The notes below the pieces were generated by a model. It had not been told where the DNA came from. It saw nothing but the letters and a program-made list of their open reading frames with translations, and did not search any database. Of a stretch of 5,954 nucleotides of DNA, positions 1 through 5,954 are shown in pieces. Origin of the DNA: an uncultured Bacteroidota bacterium (GTDB taxonomy: Bacteria; Bacteroidota; Bacteroidia; Chitinophagales; Chitinophagaceae); contig CAIRSV010000310.1 in NCBI GenBank assembly GCA_903881265.1, positions 1 to 5,954 of the forward strand, in the 5' to 3' direction. Both the position numbers and the translations under genes were made by a program. Within the stretch, counting starts at the first letter, position 1; each line of letters begins with the position of its first letter.

Positions 1-199
1 AGAATACACATTAAATTATTAATTTATTCATTATTTATATAATTGTGGAAATCATTGGTTATCAAATCATTAAAATAAGTAAAAAATAAGTGCGCGTTTC
101 CAACATCAATAAGAATGATTAACTGCATATAAACAAATGCCAGGTAATTTCACCAAAAAAATTAGTCCTAAGATGCCTAGCAAAGTGCTACTGAAGAAA

Positions 200-216
200 G
201 AATACATACTGTATTC
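200..216. repeat. Short perfect dyad (7-bp arms)
   Basis: GAATACA and TGTATTC are perfect inverted repeats separated by TAC. The arms could form a small hairpin or serve as a binding site for a dimeric regulator. No T-run follows, so it does not look like a terminator. There is no recognisable gene nearby to regulate, and chance is a real possibility in AT-rich DNA. Confidence 0.3.
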
Positions 217-836
217 ATAAGCTTTCAAGCATAGATCTCAGTTGCTAAATTGTGGCATACATATTCAATTGAGGTCGTCTGATTCTGCAAAATAGCGTAC
301 GATGTTTTAAGAGAATAGGAAGAACCATTTATCAGAAAAATCCTCCTAAAAAAGACAACGAATGGATTACCTTCAAGACGATAGGAGCACCATGATTTGA
401 AAGAAATAATAGCTCAACAAATCCATCCATTTGACATAATATCCCAATCAATAAAAGACTTGTTTACTGCCATATTTAAAAATAAACGTGATCTCTTGCA
501 TCCAAGAAGAAGAAGTAATTCCACGCAATCGCAGTTCATTTGTTAGATTCAATTAGCCCCTTCGATGCATTGGCTAGTAATGATGCGAAATTCCTAATTC
601 ACGCAACACGTGCACCTATTTAGGCCGGATATACTGCATACTTGCTCACCTTCATGAACCATGCTTGCTATGCACCTATAGTCCAACCTTGACTATGTAT
701 ACTTCAATAATGCTATGCTGACATTGGCCTTTCGGGAATTACCCAATAGTAACGGCTTTAATAACCCATACCTACCTGTTGTAAAGTATACACAGGAAAC
801 GAAATTATCACATCTCTTAACGTTGAAACACGAATT

Positions 837-893
837 AAAAACCACTTACCATCATAGCTAGTGTTTTCAGCAAATAGCTTACAATAGTGGTTT
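837..893 (-). terminator. Possible hppA terminator with nested hairpin
   Basis: On the minus strand, 43 nt after the hppA stop codon, AAACCACT (893-886) pairs with AGTGGTTT (846-839), and the second arm runs into two more T residues (838-837). Inside the 39-nt loop a second pair, AGCTA (879-875) with TAGCT (860-856), is nested. Position, orientation and the T-run fit an intrinsic terminator. The outer stem has only three G-C pairs and a long loop, so it would be weak. Confidence 0.3.
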
Positions 894-935
894 ACCTCAG
901 TAGACGAAACGTATTTTGAAATAACTACAGCTTGA

Positions 936-3233
936 CTAGGGTGCAGTGGTTGACGTAGAATCTACTGTGATAGCGGCAGTGGGCGTAGTAGGTTCAATAA
1001 CCGTTTCTTTTTCAGTCTCGGCGCAACAACCTTTCTCTGTGCAACCTGCCTTTTCGCAAGCCATTTGCATCGTTTCGATCTTAGCCTTTCGCTTCTCTTG
1101 AATCTGATCGTGGAAAATACCGCTTAATGTTGGAGCAATAACCAACGAAACAATACTCATCAATTTGATAAGGATATTCATAGAAGGACCTGATGTATCC
1201 TTGAATGGATCACCTACAGTATCGCCGGTAACAGACGCTTTGTGCGGTTCAGATTTTTTGTAATGCGTAACGCCATTGATATCCACTCCTTTCTCGAATG
1301 ATTTCTTAGCATTATCCCAAGCGCCACCTGCATTGTTTTGGAACATTCCCATCAATACCCCACTAACGGTAGCACCAGCAAGAAAACCACCCAATACTTC
1401 AGGACCTAACAAAAATCCAATAATCAGTGGAGAAATAATTGCAATTGCGCCAGGCAACATCATTTTCTTAATCGAAGCCTCTGTTGAAATAGCTACGCAC
1501 TTATCATATTCAGGCTTCCCTTTTCCTTCCATAATCCCTGGAATCTCTCTAAACTGACGACGAACTTCCTCAACCATAGCCATCGCAGCTTCTCCCACGG
1601 CACGTATCGCTAAAGAAGAAAAGATAAATGGTATCATCGCACCAACAAATAAGCCAGCTAATACATCAGCGCTATAAATATCAATACCATCAATACCAGC
1701 GATGCCTACAAATGCCGCAAACAACGCCAATGCAGTCAATGCTGCAGAAGCAATGGCAAATCCTTTACCAGTTGCTGCTGTCGTATTACCTACAGCATCC
1801 AAGATATCTGTTCTTTCACGCACTTCGGCAGGCAACTCACTCATTTCTGCAATGCCTCCTGCATTATCCGCGATAGGACCAAACGCATCAATCGCTAATT
1901 GCATAGCGGTTGTTGCCATCATCCCTGCAGCTGCAATAGCAACACCATATAATCCAGCAAAATGATACGAACCAAAAATACCAGCGGCCAACACAATAAT
2001 AGGCAAGAAAGTACTTTCCATACCCATCGCCAAGCCACCAATAATATTAGTCGCATGACCTGTCGCACTTTGACGTACAATGCTCATTACCGGACGTTTA
2101 CCCATAGCCGTGTAATATTCTGTAATGATACTCATCAAGGTTCCTACAGCCAATCCAACGATGATGGAATAAAATACTTCCATGTTTGAAAATTCATATC
2201 CACGCAAGGTCATAGATGCAGGTAATACATAGGACGTTAAAAAGAAACAAGCGATAGCCGTCAAGATGATTGAACCATAATTACCCATATTCAACGCATT
2301 CTGCACCTTCGTAGTACTTAATCCAGCACTTTCAGAAATTTGCACAAAGAAAGTTCCTATGATTGATAAAATGATACCTACGCCAGCAATCAACATCGGT
2401 AATAAAATCGGCGCCATTCCACCAAACATATCCGTACCCGCCACAGATGTCGTCTCTCGTCCTAACACCATCGTAGCCAACACAGTGGCCACATATGAAC
2501 CAAACAAATCAGCACCCATACCAGCCACATCACCTACATTATCACCAACATTATCGGCAATCGTCGCAGGGTTACGAGGATCATCTTCAGGAATACCCGC
2601 TTCTACTTTACCAACTAAATCCGCTCCAACGTCAGCAGCCTTGGTATAAATACCACCACCTACACGGGCAAACAATGCGATGCTTTCCGCACCAAGACTA
2701 AATCCTGTCAACACTTCAATCGCACGTTTCATTTCTTCACTATCAACCGCCGCATGAGGCGCAAAGACCATTTTCAATACAATAAATAAACTGCCTAAGC
2801 CAAGCACAGCCAAACCTGCAACACCCATACCCATCACAGAACCTCCTGTAAAAGCTACTTTCAGGGCTTTACGCAAACTTGTTCTCGCAGCCTCTGCCGT
2901 ACGAACATTACTTTTTGTTGCAATACGCATTCCTAAAAAGCCTGCGAGTGCACTAAAGAATGCACCTAAAATAAACGCTAAGGCAATGGTCCAATGACTG
3001 TTTTTGTCGGTGAAACCCATAAATCCTAATAATAAAGAAGCGATGACCACGAAATAGCCCATCACTTTATATTCGGCTTTAAGAAAAGCCATCGCGCCAT
3101 CGGATATATAACCGGCAATTTCTTTCATCCTCGCATTTCCTGCGTCTTGTTTGGTTACCCAAGCACTTTGAATAAACGTGTATAAAAGTGCAATGATTCC
3201 GAAAACGGGTACTAGATAAAATAAATAACTCAT
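936..3233 (-). CDS. hppA: K+-dependent membrane-bound pyrophosphatase, ion-pumping
   Basis: The 765-residue inner-membrane pump hydrolyses pyrophosphate to two phosphates and moves H+ (or Na+) outward; the family has 16 helices. Substrate-site motifs are complete: DVGADLVGKVE at residues 201-211, DNVGDNVGD at 227-235, GPIADNAGG at 452-460 and GDTVGDPFKD at 670-679. The loop GNTTAATGKG (482-491) has Ala486 where K+-independent enzymes have Lys, so it should need K+. Helix 6 reads ADLFGSYVAT (241-250) without the usual glutamate, while helix 5 has Glu183 in GAESIALFARVGGG; from memory this marks the Flavobacterium johnsoniae-type H+ pumps. Residues about 711-765 form an atypical hydrophilic tail with Cys726, 731, 736 and 737, then a Thr-rich end. 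I chose the ATG at 3233 because the longer TTG start at 3260 lies inside the predicted promoter. The pump is surely this family; the ion is inferred. Confidence 0.97.
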   Translation of the reverse strand: MSYLFYLVPVFGIIALLYTFIQSAWVTKQDAGNARMKEIAGYISDGAMAFLKAEYKVMGYFVVIASLLLGFMGFTDKNSHWTIALAFILGAFFSALAGFLGMRIATKSNVRTAEAARTSLRKALKVAFTGGSVMGMGVAGLAVLGLGSLFIVLKMVFAPHAAVDSEEMKRAIEVLTGFSLGAESIALFARVGGGIYTKAADVGADLVGKVEAGIPEDDPRNPATIADNVGDNVGDVAGMGADLFGSYVATVLATMVLGRETTSVAGTDMFGGMAPILLPMLIAGVGIILSIIGTFFVQISESAGLSTTKVQNALNMGNYGSIILTAIACFFLTSYVLPASMTLRGYEFSNMEVFYSIIVGLAVGTLMSIITEYYTAMGKRPVMSIVRQSATGHATNIIGGLAMGMESTFLPIIVLAAGIFGSYHFAGLYGVAIAAAGMMATTAMQLAIDAFGPIADNAGGIAEMSELPAEVRERTDILDAVGNTTAATGKGFAIASAALTALALFAAFVGIAGIDGIDIYSADVLAGLFVGAMIPFIFSSLAIRAVGEAAMAMVEEVRRQFREIPGIMEGKGKPEYDKCVAISTEASIKKMMLPGAIAIISPLIIGFLLGPEVLGGFLAGATVSGVLMGMFQNNAGGAWDNAKKSFEKGVDINGVTHYKKSEPHKASVTGDTVGDPFKDTSGPSMNILIKLMSIVSLVIAPTLSGIFHDQIQEKRKAKIETMQMACEKAGCTEKGCCAETEKETVIEPTTPTAAITVDSTSTTAP

Positions 3234-3257
3234 AGTGTATGTTTTTTTAAGAGGTCG

Positions 3258-3289
3258 CAAAAGTATGAAATCAAACTTTAAAAATGAAA
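3258..3289 (-). promoter_or_regulatory. Predicted hppA promoter, Bacteroidota type
   Basis: On the minus strand TACTTTTG (3265-3258) matches the Bacteroidota -7 consensus TAnnTTTG exactly. TTTC (3289-3286) sits 20 bp upstream, one mismatch from the -33 TTTG. Transcription would start around 3251-3254, giving a leader of about 18-21 nt before the ATG at 3233. No Shine-Dalgarno sequence is seen in this leader. The -33 element overlaps the last codons of the small upstream open frame. Confidence 0.6.
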
Positions 3290-3469
3290 TGAGCCTGCAT
3301 AAAAATTACAATCCATAGCCACAAAGGGATAGAGCGCACGTAAAGGGACCAAACTGAAACTTCCATCTAAAAAACCTACTTCGCGAAAACTAGGATCGGA
3401 TAGATTAAAACAACTCACATACCAAGCTTTTACACCAAATTGGTCTTTTACACCATACTTTACTTTCAA
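3278..3469 (-). CDS. Small hypothetical protein or 3' gene remnant (63 aa)
   Basis: I do not recognise this product. The frame has no in-frame ATG near its beginning; the only early start is TTG at 3469, and the frame stays open just to a TAA at 3485-3487. Codon choice looks gene-like: no AGA, CGG or ATA codons, many G-starting codons and A/T third positions like the neighbours. The predicted peptide is soluble and aromatic-rich, with patches such as FGVKAWYVSCF and PLRALYPFVAMD; no signal peptide or membrane helix is evident. It lies between the divergent hppA and DUF4293 genes, and its stop is 44 bases before the hppA ATG. Weak start, no clear promoter and small size leave three options: a true small gene, the surviving C-terminal piece of a larger gene, or a chance frame. 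Confidence 0.35.
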   Translation of the reverse strand: MKVKYGVKDQFGVKAWYVSCFNLSDPSFREVGFLDGSFSLVPLRALYPFVAMDCNFYAGSFHF

Positions 3470-3520
3470 AAAATCGTCGCGCTTTTAGTTGAAATAGTAT
3501 CTTGCAGAAAATTTACACAC

Positions 3521-3970
3521 ATGATACAACGCAAACAATCAATATGGCTTCTCTTAGCATCGCTTAGCATTCTACTCACTATCTATTTGCCATACGGGAC
3601 GCACCTAACAGGCCTCACAGAAGCAGGCGTCATCACACAAACAGATTTGACAGCTACAATATCCTTCCCTCTTTTGTGTTTGACTATTCTTTCTATTACG
3701 TTTTCGTTCATTACTATATTCCTTTATGGCAATCGTAAACGACAACTGAACTTTTGCCTGCTTTCTATGCTGATAGCATTAAGCGTACTAGGCTTTCAAT
3801 TAGTGGATGCATCGCAATCTATAGGCAATAAGTTGGTTGTTGGCATATTTGGTTCAACCCTTTACATGGGCGTATGCATGCCTATCCTTTCCGTAATCTT
3901 TAGTATTATGGCGTACGCCGGAATTAAAAAAGACGAGAAGCTGATAAGCGATTCTGACAGATTACGATAA
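3521..3970 (+). CDS. DUF4293 family integral membrane protein
   Basis: The 149-residue protein has four predicted membrane helices at about residues 8-24, 46-69, 77-94 and 115-133. The opening MIQRKQSIWLLLA and the basic C-terminal end IKKDEKLISDSDRLR are the hallmarks by which I recognise DUF4293, a Bacteroidota family of unknown function. A positively charged cytoplasmic loop (NRKRQ, 71-75) separates helices 2 and 3. The start is set at the ATG at 3521, since family members begin with MIQR; an in-frame extension back to 3440 would add 27 residues unlike the family and overlap the opposite-strand small frame. Upstream, TATCTTGCAG (3498-3507) only partly resembles the -7 box seen at other genes. 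nuoF follows after 105 bases with its own promoter, so co-transcription is not required. Function unknown. Confidence 0.9.
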   Translation: MIQRKQSIWLLLASLSILLTIYLPYGTHLTGLTEAGVITQTDLTATISFPLLCLTILSITFSFITIFLYGNRKRQLNFCLLSMLIALSVLGFQLVDASQSIGNKLVVGIFGSTLYMGVCMPILSVIFSIMAYAGIKKDEKLISDSDRLR

Positions 3971-4038
3971 ATCAATCCTTGATCAATTCGATGGATTAGA
4001 TAACCAAACAACTACCTAGCACAACGATAAAAAAACTA

Positions 4039-4069
4039 TTTGAAAATACTAATTTAATAACGAATTTTG
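4039..4069 (+). promoter_or_regulatory. Predicted nuoF promoter, near-leaderless
   Basis: TTTG (4039-4042), a 19-bp spacer and GAATTTTG (4062-4069) fit the Bacteroidota promoter pattern TTTG / TAnnTTTG with one mismatch in the -7 box. Only six bases (CGCCCT) separate the box from the ATG at 4076, so the transcript would start at about 4073-4076 and have at most a few untranslated bases. No Shine-Dalgarno sequence is present. Confidence 0.6.
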
Positions 4070-4075
4070 CGCCCT

Positions 4076-5428
4076 ATGGCAAGCATCAAACTCTTATTGG
4101 CAAATGACAAGGTTGAAGGTATACGATATTATGAAACCTATAGGAAACACGGCGGATATACCGCTGTTGAAAAGGCCTTAAACACCTTGTCGCCTGATGA
4201 AGTGACTGAAGAAGTTAAAAAAAGTGGTCTGCGTGGACGCGGTGGTGCAGGCTTCCCGACCGGAATGAAATGGAGTTTTCTAGCTAAACCTGAAGGAATA
4301 TCTCGTTATTTAGTGTGCAATGCCGATGAAAGCGAGCCCGGTACATTCAAGGATAGATACCTGATGGAATTTATCCCTCATCTGCTAATAGAAGGAATGA
4401 TTGTTTCATCCTACGCGTTAGGCGCTAATACGTCGTATATCTATATACGTGGTGAATATGCGTGGATAGTTGATATTCTTGAACAAGCAATTGCAGAAGC
4501 GAAGCAAAACGGCTTCCTAGGTAAAAATATTCTTGGCAAAGGATACGATTTAGAAATGTATGTGCAACGTGGCGCAGGCGCCTATATCTGTGGTGAAGAA
4601 ACAGCATTGATTGAATCATTGGAAGGAAAACGAGGGAACCCACGAATTAAACCTCCGTTCCCTGCTGTCAAAGGCCTTTGGGGTTGTCCAACGGTTGTCA
4701 ATAATGTAGAAACGTTAGCAGCCGTAGTCCCTATCATTAACATGAGTGGCGATGAATATGCAAAAATCGGCATAGGCAGAAGCACCGGATCCAAATTGAT
4801 CTCGGCGTGCGGCAATAACAACAAGCCAGGCATTTATGAAATCGATATGACCTGCAGCGTTGAAGAATTTATTTATAGCGATGAATATTGCGGAGGCATA
4901 CCCAATGGAAAAAAATTAAAAGCGTGCATACCCGGTGGATCATCTGTACCCATTTTACCAGCCAACCTGCTCTTAAAAACAGCCAAAGGCGAAACACGTT
5001 ATATGAATTACGAATCTCTTTCTGACGGTGGCTTCGAATCAGGATCTATGATGGGAAGCGGTGGCTTCATTGTGTTAGATGAAGATCAATGTATCGTGCG
5101 TCATACGATGACCTTAGCCCGATTCTATAATCATGAAAGCTGCGGACAATGTTCGCCATGTCGCGAAGGCACCGGCTGGATGTATAAAATTTTAAAGAAC
5201 ATTGAAAACGGACACGGCAAAATGAGTGATATCGATTTGCTTTGGGATATACAACGCAAAATCGAAGGCAATACCATCTGTCCATTGGGCGATGCGGCTG
5301 CTTGGCCTGTGGCCGCTGCAATCCGTCACTTCAGAGATGAATTCGAATGGCACGTCACGAACCCCGAAGAATGCCTGACTCGTAATTTTGGATTAGCCCA
5401 TTATGCCAACGAACTGACCACAGTGTAA
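4076..5428 (+). CDS. nuoF: NADH:quinone oxidoreductase (complex I) subunit F
   Basis: NuoF is the NADH-oxidising subunit at the cytoplasmic tip of complex I; it binds NADH and FMN and passes electrons to a 4Fe-4S cluster. The 450 residues show all key elements: the FMN/NADH glycine loop GRGGAGFPTGMKW (54-66), CNADESEPGTFKDR (81-94), the nucleotide motif GAGAYICGEETALIESLEG (166-184), and cluster ligands Cys356, Cys359 and Cys362 in SCGQCSPCREG plus Cys402 in TICPLG. Length is normal and no residue is missing. I chose ATG 4076; the in-frame TTG at 4067 is part of the predicted -7 box and would add only Met-Arg-Pro. No nuoE lies upstream nor nuoG downstream, unusual for a gene normally inside a nuo cluster; the rest must be elsewhere if complex I is made. 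Paralogous flavoprotein subunits of NAD-linked hydrogenases or formate dehydrogenases share these motifs, but the overall form fits NuoF. Confidence 0.95.
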   Translation: MASIKLLLANDKVEGIRYYETYRKHGGYTAVEKALNTLSPDEVTEEVKKSGLRGRGGAGFPTGMKWSFLAKPEGISRYLVCNADESEPGTFKDRYLMEFIPHLLIEGMIVSSYALGANTSYIYIRGEYAWIVDILEQAIAEAKQNGFLGKNILGKGYDLEMYVQRGAGAYICGEETALIESLEGKRGNPRIKPPFPAVKGLWGCPTVVNNVETLAAVVPIINMSGDEYAKIGIGRSTGSKLISACGNNNKPGIYEIDMTCSVEEFIYSDEYCGGIPNGKKLKACIPGGSSVPILPANLLLKTAKGETRYMNYESLSDGGFESGSMMGSGGFIVLDEDQCIVRHTMTLARFYNHESCGQCSPCREGTGWMYKILKNIENGHGKMSDIDLLWDIQRKIEGNTICPLGDAAAWPVAAAIRHFRDEFEWHVTNPEECLTRNFGLAHYANELTTV

Positions 5429-5512
5429 TTATTGCTAACATTGCTATGAAGGCACTTAATGTAAAGCCTCCTACCCTTTGAGATTTAAACTTTTTTTATA
5501 ATTCATATCGCT

Positions 5513-5520
5513 TATTTTTG
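5513..5520 (+). promoter_or_regulatory. Predicted -7 box of the BatA-type gene
   Basis: TATTTTTG is an exact match to the Bacteroidota -7 consensus TAnnTTTG and is followed by CGACT, then the GTG start at 5526. No clear TTTG lies 19-21 bp upstream; the position is occupied by a T-run (5491-5497). If used, transcription would start at or within a couple of bases of the GTG, giving a leaderless mRNA. Read-through from nuoF across the 97-base gap is the alternative. Confidence 0.5.
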
Positions 5521-5525
5521 CGACT

Positions 5526-5954
5526 GTGATTTTTTTATACCCTTTATTTACTGTTGCAGGACTAGCTATCGCAATTCCGATTCTTATCCATCTGTTTAAC
5601 TTCAGAAAGTATAAAAAAGTCTTTTTTCCTGACATTCGATTCCTAAAAGAATTGCAGGAACAAACACAAAAACAATCACAACTCAAACATCTCTTAATTT
5701 TAGCATGCCGCATATTGGCAATAGTAAGCTTAGTTGTTGCCTTTGCACAGCCATTTTTTTCAAAAGACAACGAAAAAATTGCGCAAGGACCTAAGGCTGT
5801 GAGTATCTATATCGACAACTCATTTAGTATGGGCATCGAAACAAATTCATTGTCATTACTCGATTTAGCGAAAGGCAAAGCAAAGGATCTTATACTAGGA
5901 TTTTCGGGCAATGACGAGATTCAATTACTCACGAATGATTTTGCATTCAATGAA
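5526..5954 (+). CDS. BatA-domain, von Willebrand A membrane protein (5' part only)
   Basis: The first 143 residues are present; the gene runs off the window. The N-terminus matches the BatA / aerotolerance-regulator two-helix domain of Bacteroidota (Pfam BatA): FLYPLF at 3-8, helix 1 to about residue 23, the signature IPILIHLFNFRKYKKVFF (17-34), DIRFLKEL (36-43), and helix 2 (about 55-75) ending in VAFAQPF (71-77). A vWA domain begins after it: the metal-site motif DNSFS (Asp97, Ser99, Ser101) is the first part of a MIDAS. Family members are typically several hundred residues long and have been linked to stress tolerance or envelope assembly, but the role here is unknown. GTG is the only reasonable start: an in-frame TAA lies at 5499-5501 with no ATG after it, and the protein aligns with the family from residue 1. 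Confidence 0.9.
   Translation, partial: MIFLYPLFTVAGLAIAIPILIHLFNFRKYKKVFFPDIRFLKELQEQTQKQSQLKHLLILACRILAIVSLVVAFAQPFFSKDNEKIAQGPKAVSIYIDNSFSMGIETNSLSLLDLAKGKAKDLILGFSGNDEIQLLTNDFAFNE

Larger units (their letters stand above)
1..935. other. Gene-free AT-rich stretch
   Basis: No convincing gene lies here. All six frames are broken by frequent stops; the longest stretch I followed (about 397-546, plus strand, roughly 49 codons from a TTG) has no recognisable motif. The first 120 bases are extremely AT-rich. I looked for tRNA arms (GGTTCGA-type T-loops on both strands) and CRISPR-like repeats and saw none. There is a short perfect dyad at 200-216 and a nested inverted repeat at 839-893 that could end hppA transcription. 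The stretch is long for a spacer in a compact bacterial genome, so it may be a decayed gene or mobile element, or hold an unrecognised small RNA; the sequence does not decide between these. Confidence 0.6.

Noticed and set aside
397..546. Plus-strand frame of about 49 codons from a TTG, with an Arg-rich patch
   Set aside because: No motif, no start context, no promoter box, and codon use rich in AGA and ATA unlike the neighbouring genes.
611..679. Direct repeat TGCACCTAT spaced exactly 60 bp
   Set aside because: Only two copies of nine bases, with unrelated sequence between; no array or further copies.
696..792. 9-bp inverted repeat TGTATACTT (696-704) and AAGTATACA (784-792)
   Set aside because: The core GTATAC is itself palindromic, and about one such 9-bp pair is expected by chance in a stretch this size; no element lies between the arms.
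1276..2701. Several plus-strand open frames inside hppA
   Set aside because: They lie antisense to an intact, strongly conserved pump gene and encode low-complexity peptides that follow its codon pattern.
3498..3507. TATCTTGCAG as a promoter box for the DUF4293 gene
   Set aside because: One base shorter than the consensus and without a TTTG 19-21 bp upstream; too weak to list as a promoter.
3974..3997. AATCC/GGATT hairpin after the DUF4293 gene as a terminator
   Set aside because: Five-base stem, 14-base loop and no T-run after it.
5443..5497. AGGC/GCCT hairpin and distant T-run after nuoF as a terminator
   Set aside because: The stem is only four pairs with a 12-base loop, and the T-run is about 25 bases further on.
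5471..5770. Minus-strand open frame of about 99 codons
   Set aside because: Antisense to the BatA-type gene, whose reading frame matches a known family residue by residue.

Overview
The window reads as chromosomal DNA of a Bacteroidota bacterium. Four signs support this. It has a DUF4293 membrane protein, a family I know only from this phylum. It has a BatA-type protein with the N-terminal two-helix domain typical of the phylum. Its promoters match the Bacteroidota pattern (TTTG, about 20 bp, TAnnTTTG). No gene has a Shine-Dalgarno sequence. The coding DNA is moderately AT-rich. I cannot place it to genus; a Chitinophagia, Cytophagia or Sphingobacteriia-like lineage is a guess.

Layout: bases 1-935 hold no gene I can support; the DNA is AT-rich and closed by stops in all frames, with a possible terminator for the next gene near its right end. 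Minus-strand hppA (936-3233) encodes a K+-dependent membrane pyrophosphatase. Just upstream of it is a short minus-strand open frame (3278-3469) with gene-like codon use, perhaps a small gene or the 3' remnant of one. The plus-strand genes follow: a DUF4293 membrane protein (3521-3970), nuoF (4076-5428) and the first 143 codons of a BatA/von Willebrand A protein (5526 to the window edge).

Function: HppA spends pyrophosphate to pump cations across the inner membrane, and NuoF oxidises NADH at the tip of respiratory complex I. Both therefore feed the membrane ion gradient, but they are on opposite strands with separate predicted promoters. The BatA-type protein is a membrane-anchored vWA protein whose role cannot be read from this fragment. 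nuoF has no other nuo gene beside it here.

Most interesting points: (1) HppA lacks the usual gating glutamate in helix 6 and has a glutamate in helix 5 instead, matching what I recall of the Flavobacterium johnsoniae-type H+-pumping subclass. (2) HppA ends in an unusual Cys- and Thr-rich tail. (3) Three genes share a TTTTGCG(A/C)C core at the predicted -7 box; for nuoF and the BatA gene it ends only 5-6 nt before the start codon, predicting (nearly) leaderless mRNAs. I see no wholly new multi-gene system; most of the window is housekeeping.
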